Assembly (NCBI RefSeq): GCF_001514235.1
Contig: NZ_KQ948931.1
Coordinates: forward strand, 316,072-380,071
Length of the DNA: 64,000 bases
Source of the DNA: Streptomyces caeruleatus
GTDB taxonomy: Bacteria; Actinomycetota; Actinomycetes; Streptomycetales; Streptomycetaceae
Reading direction: 5' to 3'
This document shows, in pieces, positions 1 through 6,700 of the stretch. The position numbers and the translations under genes were made by a program. The notes below the pieces were generated by a model, which had not been told where the DNA came from, did not search any database, and saw only the letters and a program-made list of their open reading frames with translations. Position 1 is the stretch's first letter; every line of letters begins with the position of its first letter.

Positions 1-78
1 GGGGAGCTGGGCTCCAAGGTCCTGGCGGACGTGGCGGCCGTCCTGGAGCAGCCGAAGCGGCTGATCACCTGGGCGTGA
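1..78 (+). CDS. 3' end of an unrecognised gene (partial)
   Basis: Only the last 25 codons are inside the window, ending at TGA 76-78 with the C-terminus LEQPKRLITWA. This is too little to assign a family. The frame is open from base 1, and the gene is followed 33 bp later by a strong inverted repeat that would terminate it. Coding status is inferred from the open frame, GC-rich third positions and the terminator. Function is unknown. Confidence 0.55.
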   Translation, partial: GELGSKVLADVAAVLEQPKRLITWA

Positions 79-110
79 GCCCGTAGGAGCGGCGAGCCAG
101 AGCAGCGAAA

Positions 111-138
111 GGGGCGGCCACTGTCGAGTGGCCGCCCC
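111..138. terminator. Bidirectional terminator hairpin
   Basis: A perfect 12-bp stem (111-122 with 127-138) closes a 4-nt loop and is followed by GTTTCG. It lies between two convergent genes, the partial gene ending at 78 and the carboxypeptidase ending at 167 on the other strand, so it can serve both. Confidence 0.75.
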
Positions 139-166
139 GTTTCGTCGACGTGAGCCTCAGCGGGCG

Positions 167-1063
167 TCAGATCTTGGCGTAGCCGTAGTTGATCAGCTTC
201 TTCACGTCCGTCGTGCGGCTGGCCGCGTTGGGGGCGGTGAGGACGGCACCCATCACCGACTCGCCGCTCTTCGTGGCGGCGAACACGAGGCAGTACTTCG
301 CCTCGGTGCCGGAGCCGGTCTTGATGCCGAGCGTGCCGTTCCAGCCGAGCAGCGTGTTGGTGTTCTTCCACGCGGCCATCGTGCGGGTGGCGCCGGTCTT
401 CGTGATCGTCTTCGCCGTGTACGACGTGGTCTTCACGACGGTCTTGAACGTGGAGTTCTTCATCACGCTGCGGGCGAGCTTGGTCAGGTCGCGCGGGGTC
501 GAGGCGTTGGAGCCTTTGCTTATGCCGTCGAACGAGTCGAACTTCGTGTTGGTCATGCCCAGGCTCTTGGCCATGGTGTTCATCTTGCCGATGAAGTTCT
601 TGGTGCGGGCCGAGACCGTCGAGCCGGAACCGAACTTGTCGGCGAGGGCCATCGCGGCGTCGCAGCCGGACGGCAGCATCATCCCGTACAGCAGCTGACG
701 GACCGTGACCTTGTCACCGACGATCAGCCGGGCGGACGAGCCGCCCGTGGAGACGATGTAGTTGCTGATCTCCTTCTTGATGGTGACCTTGGCGTCCAGG
801 TTCAGGTTCGACTGCGAGAGCACGACCTTCGCGGTCATGATCTTGGTGGTGGAGGCGGTCAGCCGCTTGGTGTCGGCGGACTTGGCGAACAGCGTCTTGC
901 CGTTCGCGCTGTTCATCAGGAACCCGCCCTTGGCACTGATCGAGGGCGCGGTGACGGCCTGCGCGGGCGCCGCGGTGATCGCTCCGGAGGCGATGACCGC
1001 GCCGGTCGTGAGCACGACGGCTGCGGCTCTGCGGACACGCACGCCCTTGACTGCACTTATCAA
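167..1063 (-). CDS. D-alanyl-D-alanine carboxypeptidase, S11 family, secreted
   Basis: Penicillin-binding-protein-type serine peptidase that trims the terminal D-Ala of peptidoglycan stem peptides outside the membrane. The active-site motifs are in order: STTK (Ser nucleophile and Lys), SGC in place of the usual SxN motif, and KTG near the C-terminus. A twin-Arg-poor Sec-type signal peptide of about 35 residues ends in APAQA. I chose the TTG start at 1063 (298 aa) because GGGGT sits 8 nt upstream and the product begins directly with the signal peptide. A GTG at 1042 is the alternative. The frame is open further upstream but would put junk ahead of the signal peptide. There is no C-terminal PBP5-like anchor domain, so this is a short extracellular form. 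The Cys in the SxN position is, from memory, common in Streptomyces members; I see no sign of inactivation. Confidence 0.9.
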   Translation of the reverse strand: MISAVKGVRVRRAAAVVLTTGAVIASGAITAAPAQAVTAPSISAKGGFLMNSANGKTLFAKSADTKRLTASTTKIMTAKVVLSQSNLNLDAKVTIKKEISNYIVSTGGSSARLIVGDKVTVRQLLYGMMLPSGCDAAMALADKFGSGSTVSARTKNFIGKMNTMAKSLGMTNTKFDSFDGISKGSNASTPRDLTKLARSVMKNSTFKTVVKTTSYTAKTITKTGATRTMAAWKNTNTLLGWNGTLGIKTGSGTEAKYCLVFAATKSGESVMGAVLTAPNAASRTTDVKKLINYGYAKI

Positions 1064-1257
1064 CTGAAATACCCCGATTACGTCTAATGCCCCGAAAGTG
1101 CGGCCGAATTGGAGGGGAAAGAAAGTGGGGCCGCACGTGTGTGACACGTAACTAGCACAGAAGGTTGTGCGACTTGTGGGGCGGGTGGTGCTTCTTTGCC
1201 GGAAGATTTCGTAGATCACGCGGATTCCGCCGCGAAGTCCGCATGCTGGAATGACCA

Positions 1258-1292
1258 CTGTCATGCGTACGTGTTGTATCTATGCTGTGGGC
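1258..1292 (+). promoter_or_regulatory. Promoter for the GntR-MFS operon, probably leaderless
   Basis: A -35-like CTGTCA (1258-1263), a 17-nt spacer and a -10-like TATGCT (1281-1286) are followed 6 nt later by the ATG at 1293. The expected +1 is therefore the A of the start codon. There is no convincing ribosome binding site in front of that ATG, which fits a leaderless mRNA, a common arrangement in Streptomyces. Spacing and hexamers are read from the sequence; use of the promoter is inference. Confidence 0.5.
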
Positions 1293-1955
1293 ATGCCTTC
1301 CGCCCCGCCCGCGCCCCTCAAGCAGCCCCCCGCCGCCGACCGCGTCTACACCCACGTCAAGCAGGGCGTCCTGGACCGCCGTTACGAGGGCGGGACCCTG
1401 CTCACCGAGGGCGAGCTCGCCGAGGCCGTCGGCGTGTCGCGCACGCCGGTGCGGGAGGCGCTGCTGCGGCTGGAGGTCGAAGGGCTGATCAAGCTCTACC
1501 CGAAGAAGGGCGCCCTGGTCCTGCCGGTCTCCGCGCAGGAGATCAAGGACGTCGTGGAGACCCGGATGCTCGTCGAGGAGCACGCCGCGCGCAAGGCCGT
1601 CCCCGCGCCCCCCGGGCTCATCGCGCGCCTGGAAGAACTGCTCGCCCAGCAGAAGGCACAGGCCGCCGCCGGTGACCTCGCCGGAGCCGCCGTGACCGAC
1701 CGCTGCTTCCACGCCGAGATCGTCCGCAGCGGCGGCAACGAGATCCTGTCCCGGCTCTACGACCAGCTGCGCGACCGGCAACTGCGCATGGGCGTCGCCG
1801 TCCTGCACTCCCACCCCGACCGGATCGCCAAGACCCTGACCGAGCACGAGGAGATCCTTCAGGCCCTGCGCTCCGCCGACGCCGAGGCCGCCGTCGGGCT
1901 GGTCCACCGGCACATCGGCTGGTTCTCGCACCTCGCGCGGGGTGAGGAGCGATGA
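1293..1955 (+). CDS. GntR-family transcriptional regulator (FadR subfamily, FCD domain)
   Basis: 220-residue regulator with an N-terminal winged helix-turn-helix (about residues 20-85), including the classic GntR signature VSRTPVREALLRLE. An all-helical FCD ligand-binding domain (about 90-215) follows. FCD regulators usually bind an organic acid or similar effector and repress neighbouring genes. The gene overlaps the downstream MFS gene by 4 bp (ATGA), so the two are translationally coupled and the regulator most likely controls that transporter. Start taken at ATG 1293, where the product enters the normal N-terminal helix after a short Pro/Ala-rich tail. An upstream ATG at 1251 is in frame but adds a cysteine-rich tail and lies inside the predicted promoter. 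The effector cannot be told from sequence. Confidence 0.9.
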   Translation: MPSAPPAPLKQPPAADRVYTHVKQGVLDRRYEGGTLLTEGELAEAVGVSRTPVREALLRLEVEGLIKLYPKKGALVLPVSAQEIKDVVETRMLVEEHAARKAVPAPPGLIARLEELLAQQKAQAAAGDLAGAAVTDRCFHAEIVRSGGNEILSRLYDQLRDRQLRMGVAVLHSHPDRIAKTLTEHEEILQALRSADAEAAVGLVHRHIGWFSHLARGEER

Positions 1956-3247
1956 GGTCCACCGCACTGCCCGGCGACCCTCCCGGCGGCCGCCGTGCCG
2001 TCGCCGTCTGGGGCATAGGCGTCTCGGTCTACTTCGTCGCCGTCATCTTCCGTACGTCCCTCGGAGTCGCCGGCCTCGACGCGGCGGACCGCTTCGACGT
2101 GAACGCCTCGGCCCTGTCGACGTTCTCGATCCTCCAACTGCTCGTCTACGCGGGCATGCAGATACCCGTCGGCCTGCTCGTCGACCGGCTCGGCACCAAG
2201 AAGGTGCTGGGCCTGGGCGTGGTGCTGTTCACCGCGGGCCAACTCGGCTTCGCCTTCTCGCCGTCGTACGGCATGGCCCTCGCCTCCCGCGCCCTGCTGG
2301 GCTGCGGTGACGCGATGACGTTCATCAGCGTGCTGCGGCTGGGCAGCCGCTGGTTCCCGGCCCGCCGCGGCCCGCTGATCGCACAGCTCGCCGGCCTCGC
2401 GGGCATGGCGGGCAACCTCGTCTCCACGCTGGTGCTGGCACGGCTGCTGCACGGCGTGGGCTGGACGGCCGCGTTCGCCGGCAGCGCCGCCGCCGGCGCC
2501 GTGGTGTTCGTCCTGCTCCTGCTGTTCCTCAAGGACCACCCCGAGGGCCACGAGCCCGCGCCCCTTCCGCACCAGGGCGCGGCATACGTACGCCGTCAGA
2601 TCGCCGCGTCCTGGCGGGAGCCGGGCACCCGGCTGGGCCTGTGGGTGCACTTCACGACCCAGTTCCCGGCGATGGTGTTCCTGCTGCTGTGGGGCATGCC
2701 GTTCCTCGTGGAGGCGCAGGGGCTGTCCCGGGCCACGGCCGGAGAACTGCTCACCCTCGTCGTCCTGTCGAACATGGTGGTCGGCCTGGTCTACGGCCAG
2801 GTCGTCGCCCGGCACCACGGGGCGCGACTGCCGCTGGCCCTCGGCACGGTGGGCGCGACCGCGCTGCTCTGGGCCACGACGCTGGCCTGGCCCGGCGAGA
2901 CGGCGCCGATGTGGCTGCTCGTCGTACTGTGCACGGTCCTCGGGGCCTGCGGACCGGCCTCGATGCTCGGCTTCGACTTCGCCCGGCCCGCGAACCCGCC
3001 GGAGCGGCAGGGCACGGCCTCCGGCATCACCAACATGGGCGGCTTCGTGGCCTCGATGACCACGCTGTTCGCGATCGGGGTGCTGCTGGACGCGACCGGG
3101 GACGACTACGCCGTCGCCTTCTCGGTGGTCTTCGTCCTCCAGGCACTGGGCGTGAGCCAGATCCTGCGGCTGCGGAAGCGGGCGGCGCGCCGGGAGCGGG
3201 AACGGCTGGTCGCCAGCAGGGTGGAGACCGTGCACGTTCCCGCCTGA
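1952..3247 (+). CDS. MFS transporter
   Basis: 431-residue major facilitator with about 12 hydrophobic segments. The loop between helices 2 and 3 carries GLLVDRLGTKKVLG, matching MFS motif A. The start ATG overlaps the stop of the GntR gene, so it belongs to that operon. No substrate is evident; NarK/CP-type transporters share the general look but diagnostic residues were not checked. The C-terminal tail is short and Arg-rich, as expected on the cytoplasmic side. Confidence 0.88.
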   Translation: MRSTALPGDPPGGRRAVAVWGIGVSVYFVAVIFRTSLGVAGLDAADRFDVNASALSTFSILQLLVYAGMQIPVGLLVDRLGTKKVLGLGVVLFTAGQLGFAFSPSYGMALASRALLGCGDAMTFISVLRLGSRWFPARRGPLIAQLAGLAGMAGNLVSTLVLARLLHGVGWTAAFAGSAAAGAVVFVLLLLFLKDHPEGHEPAPLPHQGAAYVRRQIAASWREPGTRLGLWVHFTTQFPAMVFLLLWGMPFLVEAQGLSRATAGELLTLVVLSNMVVGLVYGQVVARHHGARLPLALGTVGATALLWATTLAWPGETAPMWLLVVLCTVLGACGPASMLGFDFARPANPPERQGTASGITNMGGFVASMTTLFAIGVLLDATGDDYAVAFSVVFVLQALGVSQILRLRKRAARRERERLVASRVETVHVPA

Positions 3248-3263
3248 GCCGGCGCGGGCCCGG

Positions 3264-3323
3264 TGGTTCAGCGGGCGGGACCGTGGCTCAGCGGGCGGGA
3301 CCGTGGCTCAGAGGGCGGGGACC
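3264..3323. repeat. Short direct repeat at a convergent gene junction
   Basis: A unit of about 20 bp (CAGCGGGCGGGACCGTGGCT and variants) occurs two to three times in tandem between the MFS stop and the end of the methyltransferase gene. The last, diverged copy contains the methyltransferase stop codon. This looks like slippage-derived expansion. Confidence 0.6.
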
Positions 3324-4066
3324 AGGGTGAGGTACGCCAGTCCCAGCACTCCGCGGTAGCTCATCCACTGGGCGCGGTGGCGGTCGAGGTCCTCGCGGGT
3401 CTCGGCGGCCAGGGGATGGCCGGGGTGCCGGGCCAGCCACACCTCGGTGTCCGCCTGGTACGCCGACTCGAACTCCTCCCACTCGTCGAGGCTCGCCGTC
3501 TCGGTCCACTCCGGGCGGAAGCCCGCGGCGACCGCCAGGTCGAGGAGGGTGGCGAGGTCGTGGTGGTCGGTCGCGGCTGCGCCGGGCCACATGCCGTCGA
3601 GCTCGGCGGGGGTCGGGGGGCGCTGCCAGAAGCCCTCGCCGAGCAGGACGCGGCCGTTGTCGGTGACCAGGCGGCGTAGTTCGCGCAGGGCCTCGGTGGT
3701 GTGGTCGGGGGTGCTGGCCGTGCTGAGCGCCTGGCTCGCGCCGACGCACAGGACCAGGTCGGCGGGGCCGCGGCGGGTTCCGACGGCGGACTCCTCGACG
3801 AACTCGACCCTGGATGTCAGGCCTCTGGTCTCGGCGTTGTGGCGGGCGCGGGTGAGGTCCCGGGCGTTCACGTCGATGCCGGTGCCCTTCGCGGCGGGCG
3901 CCGCCGTCAGGACGCGCAGCAGCAACTCGCCCCAGCCGCAGCCGATGTCGAGGACGGTGGTGGGGTCGGTTCTTATGAGGCGCTGGACGAGACGGTCGGC
4001 GCGGGGCTCTGACAGCGGGCCGTGGAAGGTGAGTCGGGTCAGGCGGGGTGGGTGGGTGTCGGTCAC
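3308..4066 (-). CDS. Class I SAM-dependent methyltransferase
   Basis: 252 aa, GTG start. Motif I is VLDIGCGWGELL (residues 38-49), followed by an acidic position at the end of beta-2 (GIDVNARD) and a motif-II-like DLVLCVGAS segment. This is a stand-alone methyltransferase fold with no extra domain. The substrate cannot be assigned; the Trp/His-rich C-terminal half suggests a small-molecule substrate, but that is weak. The gene stands alone between convergent and tandem neighbours. Confidence 0.85.
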   Translation of the reverse strand: MTDTHPPRLTRLTFHGPLSEPRADRLVQRLIRTDPTTVLDIGCGWGELLLRVLTAAPAAKGTGIDVNARDLTRARHNAETRGLTSRVEFVEESAVGTRRGPADLVLCVGASQALSTASTPDHTTEALRELRRLVTDNGRVLLGEGFWQRPPTPAELDGMWPGAAATDHHDLATLLDLAVAAGFRPEWTETASLDEWEEFESAYQADTEVWLARHPGHPLAAETREDLDRHRAQWMSYRGVLGLAYLTLVPAL

Positions 4067-4139
4067 GGCGGGACGTTAGCCGGGGGTAGGTGGTGGGCGA
4101 CAGCGGTTTTCGCCCCCGCCGCCCCTACCCGTCCCATCC

Positions 4140-4280
4140 CTGGGGGCTGCGCCCCCAGACCCCCGCTGTCGGCCCTCCGGGCCTCGTCCTCAAACGCCGG
4201 ACGGGCTGAAAGTGTCCCGGGCGGGCTGAAAGTGTCCCGGACGGGCTGAAAGTGTCCCGGACGGGCTGAAAGTGCTACGG
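4140..4280. repeat. Streptomyces intergenic element with four 20-bp tandem repeats
   Basis: The stretch GGGGGCTGCGCCCCCAGACC and the following CGTCCTCAAACGCCGGACGG match a widespread Streptomyces intergenic repeat (recognised from memory). Its 3' end has expanded into four tandem copies of ACGGGCTGAAAGTGTCCCGG at 4201-4280. The last copy runs into the stop codon of the reverse-strand gene at 4275. The GGGGGC/GCCCCC part can form a hairpin. Confidence 0.7.
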
Positions 4281-5099
4281 CGTCACCGTGAAGTTGCGCA
4301 GGATCGCCGCCGCCAGGTCCGTGTCACCCTCTGTCTTCACGCGGTCCGCCGCCGCGTCCGGGGTGACGCGGCCGCAGGCGAGGCGGACGTAGGTTTCCCA
4401 GTCGAGGGTGAGGGTGGCGGCGGGGCCGAGGGCGGGGGCCGTTTCGAGGGTGCCGCGGCCCTGGATGTCGATGCGGATCGTGCGGAGGAACTCGATCGGG
4501 CCGTGGATGTCGAAGACGATCGCCGAGCTGCGCGGGGCGTCGGCCTTGGTGGCGACGATCTCGGGGAGCTTGTCGAGCAGGACGTCGCGGGCCACGTGCG
4601 CGCCGGGGGAGTCGAGGTTTCCGGGACGGCCGAGGGCGGCCCGCAGGTCCTGTTCGTGGACCCAGATGTCGAAGGCGTGGGCCCGCATGGACTCTTCGAG
4701 GGTGAGCTCGGCGCCGAGCGGGCCGCGGACCTTCGTGCCGGGGTCGCGGGACTCGTTGCGCAGCTGGCGGTTGCGGCGGATGACCGTGTACTCCAGCTCG
4801 GACGTCATCTCCGGCGCCGTGTGGTGACGGCGGACGTCGACCTGCATCTCCATGTAGCGCTGGTGGTCGTTGGTGACGTGGAAGAGGTCGCGCGGGAGCG
4901 TGTGGATGGGCCGCGGGTCGCCGAGCATCTCGCAGTCCAGGCCGATGACATGCGACACGACGTCGCGGACCGACCAGCCGGGGCAGGGCGTACGCCGGTT
5001 CCACTCACCCTCCACAAGCGGTGTCACCAGCTCGGATATCGCTTCGATGGAGTGGGTCCAGGCGTCGGCGTAGGGCTGGAGGGTGGGATGCAGACTCAC
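4275..5099 (-). CDS. Maleylpyruvate isomerase N-terminal-fold protein (TIGR03083-like, DinB superfamily)
   Basis: 274 aa, GTG start. The N-terminal four-helix domain has the typical WSVRDVVSHVIGLD helix (candidate metal ligand His50) and HAFDIWVHEQDLR (His141, His148). This is the pattern of mycothiol-dependent maleylpyruvate isomerase-like proteins, which bind a divalent metal and often use mycothiol. The C-terminal 90 residues form a separate alpha/beta domain of the type usually attached in this family. In actinobacteria most members are of unknown reaction, probably mycothiol S-transferases. The stop codon lies inside the last copy of the 20-bp repeat. Confidence 0.82.
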   Translation of the reverse strand: MSLHPTLQPYADAWTHSIEAISELVTPLVEGEWNRRTPCPGWSVRDVVSHVIGLDCEMLGDPRPIHTLPRDLFHVTNDHQRYMEMQVDVRRHHTAPEMTSELEYTVIRRNRQLRNESRDPGTKVRGPLGAELTLEESMRAHAFDIWVHEQDLRAALGRPGNLDSPGAHVARDVLLDKLPEIVATKADAPRSSAIVFDIHGPIEFLRTIRIDIQGRGTLETAPALGPAATLTLDWETYVRLACGRVTPDAAADRVKTEGDTDLAAAILRNFTVTP

Positions 5100-5293
5100 G
5101 GAACGGGACCCCTCGGCGGTCGGTACACGGGCGGTTTGTGGCGGCGTTGCCAGTGGGAGGTGGCGGCTGTCGGCGGGTGTCTTGAAACGCTAAGTTACGC
5201 TGCTGTGAGGCACCCCGGCAGTGCTTTCGTGTGACGATCGTAGGCCCGCGTGGAAGCCCATGTGGACCGCTCGAATGCCAGGACGGTGGTAGT

Positions 5294-6091
5294 GTGCGCG
5301 CCTCTTTGCTCCAGATCGACGTCAATGAGGGCGAAACGGTCGAATCGCGCCGAGCGCGCGTAGCCTCCCTGGTCCGGGACCAGGCCGGGTCGGCCGACCT
5401 CGTCGTCCTCCCCGAGCTGTGGACCACCGGAGCCTTCGCCTACGAGGAGTTCGGCAGCGAGGCCGAGCCGCTCGAAGGGCCGACGTACGAGGTGATGGCG
5501 AAGGCCGCGAGCGACGCGGGCGTCTGGCTGCACGCGGGGTCGATCCCCGAGCGTGACCCCGAGGGTCCCCTCTACAACACGTCCCTCGTCTTCTCTCCCT
5601 CCGGTGATCTGGCCGCCGCCTATCGCAAGATCCACCGGTTCGGCTTCGACAAGGGCGAGGCCGTGCTGATGGGCGCGGGCGAGGAACTGGTGACGGTGCG
5701 GCTGCCGCAGACCACGGTCGGCGTGGCCACCTGTTACGACCTCCGTTTCCCCGAGCTGTTCCGCGGTCTCGTCGACGTCGGCGCCGAGACCCTGGTCGTC
5801 CCGGCGGGCTGGCCGGAGCGCCGCCGGGCGCACTGGACGCTGCTGGCCCAGGCGCGGGCGGTGGAGAACCAGGCGTTCGTGCTCGCCTGTGGAACGGCCG
5901 GGACGCACGCGGGAGTTCCCCAGGCCGGTCACTCGATCGTGGTCGACCCGTGGGGCGAGGTGCTGGCGCAGGCCGGCGCGGGGGAGCAGGTGCTCACCGT
6001 GGAGTTCGACCCGGGGAAGGTCGCGGTGACGCGGGATCAGTTCCCGGCGCTCAAGGACCGGGTGCTGGGGCTGGCGACGCCGCGCCGCTGA
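5294..6091 (+). CDS. Carbon-nitrogen hydrolase (nitrilase superfamily)
   Basis: 265 aa from GTG 5294, which has AGGA 10 nt upstream; an earlier GTG at 5231 would add 21 residues not typical of the family. The Glu-Lys-Cys triad is visible: Glu41 in VVLPELW, Lys112 in YRKIHRFGF and Cys147 in GVATCYDLRFPELFR. Members cleave C-N bonds in amides, for example omega-amidases that hydrolyse alpha-ketoglutaramate or deaminated glutathione. The size and the CYDLRFPELFR signature fit the Nit2/omega-amidase branch, but the substrate is inference. Cytoplasmic, no signal peptide. Confidence 0.9.
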   Translation: MRASLLQIDVNEGETVESRRARVASLVRDQAGSADLVVLPELWTTGAFAYEEFGSEAEPLEGPTYEVMAKAASDAGVWLHAGSIPERDPEGPLYNTSLVFSPSGDLAAAYRKIHRFGFDKGEAVLMGAGEELVTVRLPQTTVGVATCYDLRFPELFRGLVDVGAETLVVPAGWPERRRAHWTLLAQARAVENQAFVLACGTAGTHAGVPQAGHSIVVDPWGEVLAQAGAGEQVLTVEFDPGKVAVTRDQFPALKDRVLGLATPRR

Positions 6092-6106
6092 GGGCTCGGC
6101 TCCCCC

Positions 6107-6607
6107 TCAGTCGTCGTCCCGCCGTTCCTTCTCCGCCAGGTGGATCACACACACCGCGACCGCGATCAGCAGCGCCGGGTCGGCGTCGTCCCGTACGACG
6201 TCCACGCCGTACGTCTCCCGCACGTGCAGCCATCTGCGGGAGACCACGGCCAGCAGTTCGCCGTCGTACTCGACGGCGAACTCCCGGTCGAGGATCTTGC
6301 CGCTCACGTCGAGCTCCGTACTGCCGTCCGCCAGGGACACCCGGTAGTGGTTGCGCAGCAGGGACAGCCGTCTGCGGCGGATCGTCGCGAGCGGCCCGCC
6401 GTCCCGCTCGATCACCATCGTGTCGCGCAGGGCGAGCATCTTCTGGTGGATGTCGACGAGGACGCGCCCCTCGGTGTCCTTCAGCTCGAAGGTGTCCCGC
6501 AGCCGCATCGCCTTGCCGTCGACGAGGTACACCTTGGTGCCCCGGTCGTCCTCGATCCAGTAGTCGTCACCGAAGCCGAGGAGCCGGTCGCGTACGAGGA
6601 ATCTCAT
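6107..6607 (-). CDS. LURP-one-related family protein
   Basis: 166 residues starting MRFLVRDRLLGFGDDYWI. The series of two-stranded segments ending in DGKAMRLRDTFELKD and VYLVDGK is typical of the LURP-one/Tubby-like C-terminal beta-barrel family. The frame stays open far upstream but the homologous protein begins at ATG 6607, in the gap before the divergent gene. Function is unknown; Tubby-like barrels bind phospholipid, which may or may not apply here. It converges closely on the C-N hydrolase gene (15 bp apart). Confidence 0.82.
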   Translation of the reverse strand: MRFLVRDRLLGFGDDYWIEDDRGTKVYLVDGKAMRLRDTFELKDTEGRVLVDIHQKMLALRDTMVIERDGGPLATIRRRRLSLLRNHYRVSLADGSTELDVSGKILDREFAVEYDGELLAVVSRRWLHVRETYGVDVVRDDADPALLIAVAVCVIHLAEKERRDDD

Positions 6608-6671
6608 GACACGAGGCGTTCCCCGCCGCCCGGTCCGAAACGCCGTCTGTAGGCCGACGGACTGAGCCGGT

Positions 6672-6700
6672 TTGTCAGTGCCCGGTGGCACCCTGGGGGC
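6672..6700 (+). promoter_or_regulatory. Candidate PafBC-type (RecA-NDp) DNA-damage promoter
   Basis: TTGTCAGTG at 6672-6680, an 8-nt gap, then CACCCT at 6689-6694, six bases before the ATG at 6701. In mycobacteria the LexA-independent DNA-damage promoter has TTGTCAGTG-N8-TANNNT and is activated by PafBC; Streptomyces has an equivalent regulator. The first element matches 9 of 9 with exact spacing, while the -10 deviates at its first base. It would give a leaderless or near-leaderless transcript. Use is inference. Confidence 0.5.
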
